Source: Lentzea cavernae | Lineage (GTDB): Bacteria > Actinomycetota > Actinomycetes > Mycobacteriales > Pseudonocardiaceae | Assembly (NCBI RefSeq): GCF_014653695.1 | Contig: NZ_BNAR01000011.1 | Coordinates: 230,912 to 294,911, forward strand | DNA length: 64,000 nt | Reading direction: 5' to 3' | Part shown: positions 7,979 through 16,097 of the stretch, piece after piece | Position numbering within the stretch: position 1 is the stretch's first letter | How the letters are laid out: each line of letters opens with the position of its first letter | Made by a program: the position numbers and the translations under genes | Notes under the pieces: model-generated | The model's input: only the letters and a program-made list of their open reading frames with translations | Told to the model about the DNA's origin: nothing | The model's database searches: none

Positions 7979-9085
7979 TCAGCCCTCGGCCGCGAGCTGA
8001 CCGCAGGCAGCCGCGATCTCCTGGCCACGCGTGTCCCGCACGGTGCACTCGACACCCTGCTCGCGGACCCGCCGCACGAACTCCCGCTCCACCGGCTTCG
8101 GCGACGCGTCCCACTTGCTTCCCGGCGTCGGGTTCAGCGGGATCAGGTTGACGTGCACGAGCTGCCCGAGGTGCTTGCGCAGCTTCTTGCCGAGCATGTC
8201 GGCACGCCAGCCCTGGTCGTTGATGTCGCGGATCAGCGCGTACTCGATGCTCACGCGGCGACCGGTCTTGTCCGCGTAGCCGCGGGCGGCCTCCAGGACC
8301 TCGGCGACGTTCCACTTCGTGTTGACGGGCACGAGCGTGTCGCGCAGCTCGTCGTCCGGAGTGTGCAGCGACACGGCGAGGCGGACCTGGAGGTTCTCCT
8401 CGGTCAGCTTCTTGATCGCGGGCACGAGGCCGACCGTCGACACCGTCACGTGGCGCTGCGAGATGCCCAGGCCGTCCGGCGCGGGGTCGCAGATGCGGTG
8501 GACGGCCTCGAGGATGCGCTTGTAGTTCGCGAGTGGCTCGCCCATGCCCATGAAGACGATGTTCGACAGCCGGCCGGGACCACCGGGCAGCTCACCGTCG
8601 CGCATGGCGGCGGCGCCGAGGCGCACCTGGTCCACGATCTCCGCGGTCGACAGGTTGCGCTGCAGGCCGCCCTGGCCGGTCGCGCAGAATGGGCACGCCA
8701 TGCCGCAACCGGCCTGCGACGAGATGCACAGCGTCGCGCGGTCCGGGTAGCGCATGAGCACCGACTCGATGAGCGTGCCGTCGTGCGCGCGCAGCAGCGT
8801 TTTCGCCGTCGTGCCCTCATCGGCGGTGACCTTGCGCACGACCGTGAACAACGGCGGCATCAGGTCGGCCACGAGCTTGTCGCGCGTGGTCGCCGGGATG
8901 TCGGTCATCTCGGCGGGATCGACGGTCAGACGGCTGAAGTAGTGGTTCGACAGCTGCTTCGCCCGGAAGGGCTTCTCACCCAGCGCCGCAACGGCTTCCG
9001 CACGTTGCGCGGGCGAGAGGTCGACCAGGTGGCGCGGCGGCAGGCCGCGCTTGGGCGCGTCGAAGACAAGGGGAAGCGAGGTCAT
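7979..9085 (-). CDS. rlmN: 23S rRNA (adenine2503-C2)-methyltransferase / tRNA adenine37 methyltransferase RlmN
   Basis: A 368-residue radical-SAM enzyme that methylates C2 of A2503 in 23S rRNA and A37 in some tRNAs. The 4Fe-4S cluster motif is CGMACPFC (Cys127, 131, 134) in a typical ISSQAGCGMACPFCATG context. The C-terminal Cys in GVECTVRDTRG (about 346) is the methyl-carrying cysteine of the family, and the SAM-binding GMGEPLANY is present. I took the ATG at 9085; the upstream in-frame extension is not conserved in character. Divergent from a PadR regulator 77 bases away. Confidence 0.97.
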   Translation of the reverse strand: MTSLPLVFDAPKRGLPPRHLVDLSPAQRAEAVAALGEKPFRAKQLSNHYFSRLTVDPAEMTDIPATTRDKLVADLMPPLFTVVRKVTADEGTTAKTLLRAHDGTLIESVLMRYPDRATLCISSQAGCGMACPFCATGQGGLQRNLSTAEIVDQVRLGAAAMRDGELPGGPGRLSNIVFMGMGEPLANYKRILEAVHRICDPAPDGLGISQRHVTVSTVGLVPAIKKLTEENLQVRLAVSLHTPDDELRDTLVPVNTKWNVAEVLEAARGYADKTGRRVSIEYALIRDINDQGWRADMLGKKLRKHLGQLVHVNLIPLNPTPGSKWDASPKPVEREFVRRVREQGVECTVRDTRGQEIAAACGQLAAEG

Positions 9086-9144
9086 AGCACATCTAGTGTC
9101 CCACGAACTTCGACAACACAAGACCGTTGCATCGCGATAGGTTC

Positions 9145-9160
9145 CGATATATCGTTAACG
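9145..9160. promoter_or_regulatory. Candidate PadR operator
   Basis: CGATATATCG (9145-9154) is a perfect palindrome overlapping CGTTAACG (9153-9160). AT-rich ATAT...CGTTAACG dyads of this kind are typical PadR-family sites. It ends two bases before the first ATG of the PadR gene, so the regulator probably represses itself and could also affect rlmN. Confidence 0.55.
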
Positions 9161-9162
9161 AC

Positions 9163-9666
9163 ATGATGATGAAACCACACCACCGAGAGCACCACCACAG
9201 GCACCGCCGCGGACCCTTCGGGGGCGGCGGCAGGGGCGGCCGCCAAAGGCGCGGCAACGTCCGGGCGGCCGTTCTGTCCCTGCTGGCAGACCGGCCGATG
9301 CACGGCTACGAGATCATCCAGGAGATCGCCCGGCGCACCGGCGGCGTGTGGAGCCCGAGCCCCGGCTCGGTCTACCCGACGCTGCAGATGCTCGCCGACG
9401 AGGGCCTCGTCTCCGCGGAGGAGGAAGGAGGCAAGAAGTTGTTCAACCTCACCGAGCGCGGCAGGACGGAGCACACGGCCCCGCCCTGGCACGACATCGA
9501 GAGCCAGCTGGACCCGGTCGACGGCGAGCTGCGCACCGCGGTCCGCCTGCTGGGCGCCGCGATGGAACAGATCTCCCACGCGGGCGCCCCGGAGCAGAAG
9601 GCCCGCGCGGCCGAGCTCTACAACGACCTGCGCCGCAAGCTCTACGCCATCCTCGCCGAGGAGTGA
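9163..9666 (+). CDS. PadR-family regulator with histidine-rich N-terminus
   Basis: A 167-residue PadR regulator. The winged helix covers about residues 25-105 (AAVLSLLADRPMHGYEIIQEI, then SPGSVYPTLQMLADEGLV) and a helical C-terminal part should dimerise. The first 25 residues are unusual: nine histidines among arginines and glycines (KPHHREHHHRHRRGPFGGGG). Such tails occur in nickel- or metal-sensing PadR proteins of the YqjI type, so a metal signal is possible. Three ATGs in a row (9163, 9166, 9169) make the exact start uncertain. A palindromic AT-rich site precedes it. No obvious metal transporter lies next to it. Confidence 0.92.
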   Translation: MMMKPHHREHHHRHRRGPFGGGGRGGRQRRGNVRAAVLSLLADRPMHGYEIIQEIARRTGGVWSPSPGSVYPTLQMLADEGLVSAEEEGGKKLFNLTERGRTEHTAPPWHDIESQLDPVDGELRTAVRLLGAAMEQISHAGAPEQKARAAELYNDLRRKLYAILAEE

Positions 9667-9667
9667 C

Positions 9668-10645
9668 CTACCACCGGTCGTGCACGTGCGGCCGGATCAA
9701 CTCGTCGTACACCTCTGCGACGGCCTTCCCGTCCACCGGTCGCAGATCCGCCGCCTGGGCATTGCCCCGAGCCTGCTCCACGTTGCGGGCACCGGGAATC
9801 ACCACCGTCACGCCGGACTGGTCCACGATCCACCGAAGCGCGAACTGCGCCATCGTGGCACCTTCCGGCACCAACGGCCGGAGCCGCTCAACGGCCTCCA
9901 GACCCACCTCGAACGGCACCCCGGCGAACGTCTCGCCGACGTCGAACGCCTCACCGTTGCGGTTGTAGTTGCGGTGATCGTCCGACCCGAACGTCGTCGC
10001 CTTGTCGTACTTCCCGCTCAGCAACCCGGACGCGAGCGGCACCCGCGCGATGATCGCGACACCGGCCTCGGCCGCCTTCGGCAGCACCTCCTCGAGGGGC
10101 TTGAGCCGGAACGCGTTCAGGATGATCTGCACGCTGGCGACGTTCGGGCGCTTGATCGCCTCCAGCGCCTCCTCGACCTTCTCCACCGAGACGCCATACG
10201 CAGCAATCCGCTGCTGCGCAACCATTTCGTCCAACGCGTCGTACACCTCGTCCCGGCTGTACACCGCCGTGGGCGGGCAGTGCAGCTGCACGAGGTCCAA
10301 CGTGTCGACACCCAGGTTGCGGCGACTCCGGTCGTTCCACGCGAGGAAGTTCTCCCGGCTGTACCCCTCCGAGACCTGAGCCGGCAACCGCCGCCCCATC
10401 TTCGTCGCGACGAAAACGCCGTCGTCCTTGCGCTCCTTGAGGAACCGCCCGACGAGAGTCTCGCTGCGCCCGTCGCCGTACACGTCGGCGGTGTCGAAGA
10501 AGTCGACACCCGTGTCGGCGGCGGCGTGCAGCAGGGCCAGCGCTTCGCTCTCGTCCACGTCGCCCCAGTCGGCGCCGAGCTGCCAGCACCCCAGCCCCAC
10601 GACGCCGACCTGGCGGTTCAACCTGCCTGCGTTTCGCTTCTCCAC
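9668..10645 (-). CDS. Aldo/keto reductase
   Basis: About 325 residues from the GTG at 10645. The NADPH-dependent AKR TIM barrel is shown by GLGCWQLGADWG at the N-terminus, the catalytic Asp and Tyr in FFDTADVYGDGRSE, Lys in VATKMGRR and His in VQLHCPPT. The C-terminal cofactor region reads VVIPGARNVEQARGN. Related enzymes reduce a broad set of aldehydes and ketones; the substrate cannot be read. It converges on the PadR gene with one base between the stops. Confidence 0.92.
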   Translation of the reverse strand: MEKRNAGRLNRQVGVVGLGCWQLGADWGDVDESEALALLHAAADTGVDFFDTADVYGDGRSETLVGRFLKERKDDGVFVATKMGRRLPAQVSEGYSRENFLAWNDRSRRNLGVDTLDLVQLHCPPTAVYSRDEVYDALDEMVAQQRIAAYGVSVEKVEEALEAIKRPNVASVQIILNAFRLKPLEEVLPKAAEAGVAIIARVPLASGLLSGKYDKATTFGSDDHRNYNRNGEAFDVGETFAGVPFEVGLEAVERLRPLVPEGATMAQFALRWIVDQSGVTVVIPGARNVEQARGNAQAADLRPVDGKAVAEVYDELIRPHVHDRW

Positions 10646-10664
10646 GAACCGAAGCCTAGTCCGG

Positions 10665-11033
10665 TCAGGCCCGCCCGACCGCTTGAGCGGCGACGACCAG
10701 GAGTGCGTCACGCAGTGCGCCGGACAGGTCCGCGATCCGGGTCAGCGCATCGGCGTCCTGGCCCTCCGCCAGTCGGATGACCTCCAACTGCGTCGCGATC
10801 TCCCAGTCGGTCAACGCCCTGTGCTCCCGTGAGGTCGGCAGCTCCATGGTGTCCAGGTGCTGCGCGATGTCAGTGGCGATGCTCGAGCAGGCGTCAGACC
10901 AGTCCCGGAGCGATGCACGATCGACGTTCAAATTCGCTCGAAGCACCAGTTCGGACGCCGCGAGCGCGCGCAGAACTGCGCCTGCATCGCGTGTCCGCCC
11001 CAACTCCCTCAGGGACCTCGATCGCAGCAGCAA
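10665..11033 (-). CDS. Hypothetical protein (about 122 aa)
   Basis: No family recognised. The translation is mostly helical and acidic (DWSDACSSIATDIAQHLDTME, LTDWEIATQLEVIRLAEGQDADAL), without membrane or export signals. The longest reading uses a TTG start at 11033; a shorter start is possible. It sits 20 bases before the aldo/keto reductase gene and 27 bases after a methyltransferase gene on the same strand, so the three could be co-transcribed. Composition fits local coding DNA, but evidence that it is expressed is weak. Confidence 0.5.
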   Translation of the reverse strand: MLLRSRSLRELGRTRDAGAVLRALAASELVLRANLNVDRASLRDWSDACSSIATDIAQHLDTMELPTSREHRALTDWEIATQLEVIRLAEGQDADALTRIADLSGALRDALLVVAAQAVGRA

Positions 11034-11060
11034 GCTCTCTGTACGGGTTCGGCGGCACGC

Positions 11061-11792
11061 TCACAGGATCAAGCCGCTCGGCTTGCGCCGCACGTGCAGC
11101 CGATATCCGACCGGAAAGCTCAGCCCGGTCACCGAAGCGATCGCCCGTTCGGCCACCTTCGCGGAGAACTCGATCCGCAACACGGCCTCCAGATCCTCCC
11201 GCCGCTCGAACCGCCACTCCGCGGTGACACGACGAAGCGAGAACCCGTTGTCCGCGAAGAACTTCTCGACCACAGCCGGGTCATAACGCGGTTCGTCGGC
11301 CCGAAGCCAAGGCCCGTACGGATCCGCCGAACCGTCCAGATCGACGATCGCCAGCGCACCCCCGGGCCGCAGCACCCTGTCCGCCTCCCGCAGCCCCGGC
11401 TCACACCCCGGCCCGAAGAAGTACGCGGTCCGAGCGTGCACCAGATCAGCGGAGGCGTCGTCCAGTGGAAGCCCTTGCGCAGGACCCGAAACGACACGTG
11501 CATTGGACGTCGAAGCAATTCGGTGCTTGGCCCGCGCGACCAAAGGCGGGTGCGGTTCGACACCGGTGACGGACTTCGCCGTCCGCGCGAACAACGGCAA
11601 ATGGAATCCGTCGCCACAGCCGACGTCCACCACGTCCCGGCCCTCAAACGGACATTCTTCGCTTATCGCCGTCCAAATCGCGCCGTGGACGTCCTGCGCC
11701 CGGTTCTCGACCTCGTACACCTCGGGCCAGTGCCAGATGTTCGGGCTGGGCACGACGTCTGCCGGACGCACCGCGTTCAGCGCCGCCCGCAC
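11061..11792 (-). CDS. Class I SAM-dependent methyltransferase
   Basis: About 243 residues from the GTG at 11792, which has AGGGG five bases upstream; an ATG at 11876 would add 28 residues. Motif I is DVVDVGCGDGFHLPLF, the acidic residue of motif II follows in VTGVEPHP, and motif post I/IV is SADLVHARTAYFFGPG, followed by EADRVLRPGGALAIVDLDG. This is the UbiE/Methyltransf_11 arrangement used for small-molecule methylation. Substrate unknown. The DNA is slightly less GC-rich than its neighbours. Confidence 0.85.
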   Translation of the reverse strand: MRAALNAVRPADVVPSPNIWHWPEVYEVENRAQDVHGAIWTAISEECPFEGRDVVDVGCGDGFHLPLFARTAKSVTGVEPHPPLVARAKHRIASTSNARVVSGPAQGLPLDDASADLVHARTAYFFGPGCEPGLREADRVLRPGGALAIVDLDGSADPYGPWLRADEPRYDPAVVEKFFADNGFSLRRVTAEWRFERREDLEAVLRIEFSAKVAERAIASVTGLSFPVGYRLHVRRKPSGLIL

Positions 11793-11899
11793 GAATCCCC
11801 TCACGAAGCCACTGTAGGGCCTCCGTTTACCAGTGACCGTACGAATTCGTCCAATCACGGCGTAGCGTGTTGTCATCTCTTTCCTGCAGGAGGCCGGCA

Positions 11900-12718
11900 G
11901 TGTCGATCGCGCCCAACACTCCCAAGCTCGCGCCGTTGTTATCCGGAAGTCCGTGCTGGGTCGAGCGATCCGTCGACGACCTGAAGGGCGCCATCGAGTT
12001 CTACACCGGCCTGTTCGGATGGCACTACGCCGACGACGCCGGCTACACCGTGGCCATGGTGGACGGCATCCCCGTCGCAGGCCTGCCGCAGGGTGATCCG
12101 GAAGCGTGGCGGTTGTACCTGGTCACGCCGCACGCGCGCGCCACCGCGGAGAAGGCCTTCCACCTCGGCGGGTCGGTGCTGCGCAACCCCGAGGACGCCG
12201 CCGACCACACGCAGAGCACGGTGATCGCCGATCCGACCGGCGCCGTCGTCGGGTTCCGGCACGTGCCGCCGGAGTGGCGGTTCGGCATGGGAGGCCACGG
12301 CTCGTACGCGTGGGCCGAGCTGAACACGCGTGACGGCGCGGCGGCCGACGAGTTCTTCGGCGAGCTGTGCCACTACGACATCACGCAGATCGGCGACGGG
12401 CACCGGCTGGACTACGCGTCCTGGTCCGTCGAGGGCACCGAGGTGATCGGCCGGCAGAAGATGGGACGCGAGTTCCCGTACGGAGAGCGCTCCCACTGGA
12501 TGGTGTACTTCAACGCCGCGCCCGAGATCGGTATCGACTCGGTGGCGTACCGGGTGCTGGAGCTCGGCGGCCGGGTGACCGTCGAGCCCTACGACACCCC
12601 GTTCGGGCGCATCACCGTGGTCGAGGATCACGCGGGAATGGCGTTCTCGGTGATCGACCCGTCCCGCGTGATCGAGGCCGAGCCGCTCGCCGCGGTGGAC
12701 GACCCGTTCGACGACTAG
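11900..12718 (+). CDS. VOC family protein with two glyoxalase-like domains
   Basis: A 272-residue protein resembling the mycobacterial CFP30B/TB27.3 type. Two vicinal-oxygen-chelate modules are visible: GSPCWVERSVDDLKGAIEFY to about residue 135 and then SYAWAELNTRDGAAADEFF to the end. The chosen start is the GTG at 11900, preceded by GCAGGAGG with six bases spacing. These proteins are often called glyoxalase or bleomycin-resistance-like; the metal site and substrate are not predictable here. Divergent from the methyltransferase gene and convergent with cdsA, three bases apart. Confidence 0.9.
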   Translation: MSIAPNTPKLAPLLSGSPCWVERSVDDLKGAIEFYTGLFGWHYADDAGYTVAMVDGIPVAGLPQGDPEAWRLYLVTPHARATAEKAFHLGGSVLRNPEDAADHTQSTVIADPTGAVVGFRHVPPEWRFGMGGHGSYAWAELNTRDGAAADEFFGELCHYDITQIGDGHRLDYASWSVEGTEVIGRQKMGREFPYGERSHWMVYFNAAPEIGIDSVAYRVLELGGRVTVEPYDTPFGRITVVEDHAGMAFSVIDPSRVIEAEPLAAVDDPFDD

Positions 12719-12721
12719 GGC

Positions 12722-13579
12722 CTACGGGATGAAGAGGTGCAGCAGCAGCCAGGAGGCGACGGCGGACGGGAGGAGCGAGTCCATCCGGTCCATCAGGCCG
12801 CCGTGGCCGGGCAGCAGCGTGCCCATGTCCTTGATGCCGAGGTCGCGCTTGATCAGCGACTCGACCAGGTCGCCCGCGGTCGCCGTGACGACGAGCGCGG
12901 CACCGAAGAGCGCACCCTGCCACCACTGGCCGTCGAGCAGCGTCGTCACCGTGATCGCGCCACCGACCACACCGGCGGTCAGCGAGCCGGCGAAGCCCTC
13001 CCAGGACTTCTTCGGGCTGATCGTCGGCGCCATCGGGTGCTTGCCGAGGAAGACGCCCGCCGCGTAGCCGCCGACGTCCGACAGCACGACACCGATGATG
13101 AACGCGAACGCACGGCCCGCGCCGTCCTCGGGCACGACGAGCATGGCCGCGAAGGCGGCGAACAACGGCACGTACGCGACGGTGAACACCGACGCGCTGA
13201 GGTCGCGCAGGTAACCGTCCGAGCCGCCGCGGAACCGCCAGATCATGCACACCAGCACGGTGACCACGAACGCGGTCATCATGCCGGAGCGCTCCAGCGG
13301 CCACGACAGCCAGAGGATCGCCTGCCCGCCGATCAACGCCGGCCACAGGGCGACGTTGATGCCGGCCTTCTTGAAGGCGCCCGCGATCTCCCACGTCGAC
13401 ACCGCCGCGGCGGCCGCGACGATGGCGATGAAGGTCTCCTTGACCGTCAGCAACGACACGATGATCATCGCGCCGAGACCGACGCCGACCAGGATCGCCG
13501 CGCGCAGGTCACGACCCGCGCGCGACGGTTTCGACGCGGGCACCTCCGCGGGACCGCCTGCCACCTGTGGTGCTCCCAT
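12722..13579 (-). CDS. cdsA: Phosphatidate cytidylyltransferase
   Basis: A 285-residue integral membrane enzyme making CDP-diacylglycerol from phosphatidate and CTP for phospholipid synthesis. The family signature is complete near the C-terminus: SLIKRDLGIKDMGTLLPGHG followed by GLMDRMDSL. Several hydrophobic helices precede it (AAILVGVGLGAMIIVSLL, AFAFIIGVVLSDVGGYAAG). I use the ATG at 13579 because GGAGG lies five bases upstream; the GTG at 13582 is too close. The Shine-Dalgarno abuts the right arm of a hairpin between frr and cdsA. Confidence 0.95.
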   Translation of the reverse strand: MGAPQVAGGPAEVPASKPSRAGRDLRAAILVGVGLGAMIIVSLLTVKETFIAIVAAAAAVSTWEIAGAFKKAGINVALWPALIGGQAILWLSWPLERSGMMTAFVVTVLVCMIWRFRGGSDGYLRDLSASVFTVAYVPLFAAFAAMLVVPEDGAGRAFAFIIGVVLSDVGGYAAGVFLGKHPMAPTISPKKSWEGFAGSLTAGVVGGAITVTTLLDGQWWQGALFGAALVVTATAGDLVESLIKRDLGIKDMGTLLPGHGGLMDRMDSLLPSAVASWLLLHLFIP

Positions 13580-13588
13580 CACGACCTC

Positions 13589-13633
13589 CGCCCGGCCAGG
13601 GCTGCTACACGCCTGCGGCGACTCGGCCGGGCG
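13589..13633 (-). terminator. Inverted repeat between frr and cdsA
   Basis: CGCCCGGCC (13589-13597) and GGCCGGGCG (13625-13633) can pair around a 27-base loop. No T-run follows on the minus strand and the cdsA Shine-Dalgarno directly follows the stem, so it could act as an attenuator or affect cdsA translation rather than end transcription. Confidence 0.4.
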
Positions 13634-13648
13634 AAACCATCAGGAACA

Positions 13649-14206
13649 TCAGACTTCGAGGAGTTCGGCTTCCTTGTGCTTCACGAGCTCTTCGACCTGG
13701 GCGACGTACTTGTGGGTGAGAGCTTCGAGCTCCTTCTCACCGCGCGAGCCGTCGTCCTCGCCGACCTCGCCGTCCTTGACGAGCTTGTCGATCTCTTCCT
13801 TCGCCTTGCGACGGACGCCCCGCAGGGAGACCTTCGCGTCCTCGCCCTTCGACTTGGCGACCTTCACCATGTCCCGGCGGCGCTCCTCGGAGAGCTGCGG
13901 GATGACGATGCGGATGATCGAGCCGTCGTTGCTCGGGTTGACGCCCAGGTCGGAGTCCCGGATCGCCTTCTCGATGGCGTTGAGCTGACCCGCGTCGTAC
14001 GGCTTGACGACGGCCATGCGCGCCTCGGGGACCGTGATGCTGGCCATCTGGTTCAGCGGCGTCATCGAGCCGTAGTAGTCGATGTGGATGCGGTTGAACA
14101 TCGAGGGAGTCGCACGACCGGTTCGGACGGAGGAGAGGTTCTCCTTCGCGACCGAAACCGCCTTTTCCATCTTCTCCTCGGCGTCGAGGAGGGTCTCGTC
14201 GATCAC
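13649..14206 (-). CDS. frr: Ribosome recycling factor
   Basis: 185 residues, the standard family length. It splits post-termination ribosomes together with EF-G. Family stretches are VRTGRATPSMFNRIHIDYYG, LNQMASITVPEARM, NDGSIIRIVIPQLSEERR and the C-terminal helix with VKVAKSKGEDAKVSLRGVRR. The GTG at 14206 has AAGGAG five bases upstream, which settles the start over the longer frame. It follows pyrH as in most actinobacteria. Confidence 0.98.
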   Translation of the reverse strand: MIDETLLDAEEKMEKAVSVAKENLSSVRTGRATPSMFNRIHIDYYGSMTPLNQMASITVPEARMAVVKPYDAGQLNAIEKAIRDSDLGVNPSNDGSIIRIVIPQLSEERRRDMVKVAKSKGEDAKVSLRGVRRKAKEEIDKLVKDGEVGEDDGSRGEKELEALTHKYVAQVEELVKHKEAELLEV

Positions 14207-14267
14207 GACTGCTCCTTGCTCTGCGTGTTCGTGCCTGAATCCCGGTCCTGGAGAGATCCCACCAGGT

Positions 14268-15014
14268 CTAGAAGGCCGGGCGGCCACCGGGGGTGCTGAC
14301 CAGGGTGCCGATCTTCTCACCACGCACCGCTCGCGCGATGTTCCCCTCGGTGAGGAGGTTGAAGACGAGGATCGGCATGTTGTTGTCCATGCAGAGGCTG
14401 AACGCCGTCGCGTCGGCGACGTTGAGGCCGCGCTCCAGCACCTCGCGGTGGGTGATGTTGTCGAACATCAACGCGTCCGGGTCGATCTTGGGGTCGGCCG
14501 TGTAGACGCCGTCGACGGCCTTGGCCATCAGGACGATCTCGCAGCCGATCTCCAGCGCGCGCTGGGCGGCGGTGGTGTCGGTGGAGAAGTACGGCAGACC
14601 CGCGCCGCCACCGAAGATCACGACGCGCTTCTTCTCGAGGTGGCGCATCGCGCGGCGGGGGATGTAGGACTCGGCGACCTGCGTCATCTGGATGGAGGTC
14701 TGCACGCGCGTGTCGATGCCGTGTTCGCGCTCGAGGAAGTCCTGCAGCGCCAGGCAGTTCATGACCGTGCCGAGCATGCCCATGTAGTCGGCGCGCGAGC
14801 GGTCCATGCCGCGCTGCTGGAGTTCGGACCCGCGGAAGAAGTTGCCACCACCGATCACGACGGCCACCTGCACGCCGGACTTGTGGACGGCCGCGATCTG
14901 CCGGGCGACTGTCTGGACGACGTCGGGATCAACGCCGACGCCACCGCCGCCGAACATCTCGCCACCGAGCTTGAGCATCACCCGGTTGTAGCCGTGGCTA
15001 CCTTCTTCGCTCAC
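14268..15014 (-). CDS. pyrH: Uridylate kinase
   Basis: A 248-residue UMP kinase of the amino-acid kinase fold, making UDP for nucleotide synthesis. Conserved blocks: YNRVMLKLGGEMF at the N-terminus, AVVIGGGNFFRG, RADYMGMLGTVMNCLAL, and VIFGGGAGLPYFSTDT. The GTG at 15014 with an AGAGGA site starts the protein just before the first strand; upstream codons are GC-rich leader. Typical location between tsf and frr. Confidence 0.98.
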   Translation of the reverse strand: MSEEGSHGYNRVMLKLGGEMFGGGGVGVDPDVVQTVARQIAAVHKSGVQVAVVIGGGNFFRGSELQQRGMDRSRADYMGMLGTVMNCLALQDFLEREHGIDTRVQTSIQMTQVAESYIPRRAMRHLEKKRVVIFGGGAGLPYFSTDTTAAQRALEIGCEIVLMAKAVDGVYTADPKIDPDALMFDNITHREVLERGLNVADATAFSLCMDNNMPILVFNLLTEGNIARAVRGEKIGTLVSTPGGRPAF

Positions 15015-15168
15015 AGGTCCTCTCCTCGCGCCGTCGGATGTGTGGCCGTTGTGGGTCCGGGGGCTGGCCCCCGGCTGGGGCGCGGGGGCACGGCCCCCGC
15101 AAAACACCCGAAGCGACTGGGTCCGCGCTTTCCGCGAACGCACGTCACCAAAGCTTCGGACACGCCAA

Positions 15169-15200
15169 GGGCGGGGTCGCTGGTGCTTGCAACCCCGCCC
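15169..15200 (-). terminator. Terminator-like hairpin between tsf and pyrH
   Basis: GGGCGGGGT (15169-15177) and ACCCCGCCC (15192-15200) give a nine-base perfect stem with a 14-base loop, ten bases after the tsf stop. It is followed on the minus strand by TTGG only, so termination may be partial. It separates the rpsB-tsf unit from pyrH-frr. Confidence 0.65.
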
Positions 15201-15209
15201 TCATGCGAA

Positions 15210-16025
15210 TCAGCTCTGGCCGACCTCGAACCGAGCGAAACGGGTCACCGTCACGCCGGCCTCGTCCAGAAGAGCCTTGACCGTCTTCTTGCTGTCCGTC
15301 ACGGAAGCCTGCTCGAGGAGCACGACGTCCTTGAAGAAGCCGTTGACGCGACCCTCGACGATCTTGGGGAGCGCGCCCTCGGGCTTGCCCTCCTCGCGAG
15401 CGGTCTCCTCGGCGATGCGGCGCTCGTTGGCGACCAGCTCCTCCGGGACGTCCTCACGGGTGACGTACTTCGGACGCATGGCGGCGATCTGCATCGCGGC
15501 GCCCTTGGCGACCTCGGCGTTGTCACCGGTGTACTCGACGAGCACGCCCACGGCGGGCGGCAGGTCGGCGGCGCGCTTGTGCAGGTAGACCGAGACGGTG
15601 CCGTCGTAGTCGACGGCCTTGGCCAGCTCGAGCTTCTCGCCGATCTTGGCGGAGAACTCCTGGACCAGCGCGTCCACGGTCTTGCCGTCGACCTCGACGG
15701 CCTTGAGGGCGTCGACGTCCGCGACCTTGTTCGCCTTGGCGAGCGCGACGATGTCGTCGGCCAGGGCGATGAAGTCGGCGTTCTTGGCGACGAAGTCGGT
15801 CTCGCAGCGCAGCTCGACCATCGCGCCGTCCTTGACCGCGACGAGGCCGTTGGACGTGGTGCGCTCGGCGCGCTTGCCGACGTCCTTGGCGCCCTTGATG
15901 CGCAGGATCTCGACGGCCTTGTCGAAGTCGCCGTCCGCCTCGTCCAGCGCCTTCTTGCAGTCCATCATGCCGGCGGCGGTCAGCTCGCGGAGCTTCTTGA
16001 CGTCCGCGGTGGTGTAGTTCGCCAT
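15210..16025 (-). CDS. tsf: Translation elongation factor Ts
   Basis: 271 residues; the nucleotide exchange factor for EF-Tu. The N-terminal UBA-like helix reads YTTADVKKLRELTAAGMMDC, followed by KKALDEADGDFDKAVEILR, and the core has ETDFVAKNADF, the family signature for EF-Tu contact. It lies 72 bases downstream of rpsB with a strong hairpin between them. Confidence 0.98.
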   Translation of the reverse strand: MANYTTADVKKLRELTAAGMMDCKKALDEADGDFDKAVEILRIKGAKDVGKRAERTTSNGLVAVKDGAMVELRCETDFVAKNADFIALADDIVALAKANKVADVDALKAVEVDGKTVDALVQEFSAKIGEKLELAKAVDYDGTVSVYLHKRAADLPPAVGVLVEYTGDNAEVAKGAAMQIAAMRPKYVTREDVPEELVANERRIAEETAREEGKPEGALPKIVEGRVNGFFKDVVLLEQASVTDSKKTVKALLDEAGVTVTRFARFEVGQS

Positions 16026-16056
16026 CGTTTTCCTTCTGCGATGTACGCGCTTAGGT

Positions 16057-16090
16057 CACGAGGTGCCCGCTTGTGTGCGGGCACCTCGTG
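16057..16090 (-). other. Strong hairpin between rpsB and tsf
   Basis: A perfect 14-base inverted repeat, CACGAGGTGCCCGC (16057-16070) and GCGGGCACCTCGTG (16077-16090), with a six-base loop, starts seven bases after the rpsB stop. There is no following T-run. It may tune the tsf to rpsB ratio by attenuation or mRNA processing. Confidence 0.6.
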
Positions 16091-16097
16091 GGGGAGA

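Noticed and set aside
15082..15100. GCGGGGGC/GCCCCCGC hairpin in the pyrH leader as a terminator
   Set aside because: The T-run is on the wrong side for the minus strand, and no plus-strand gene ends there.
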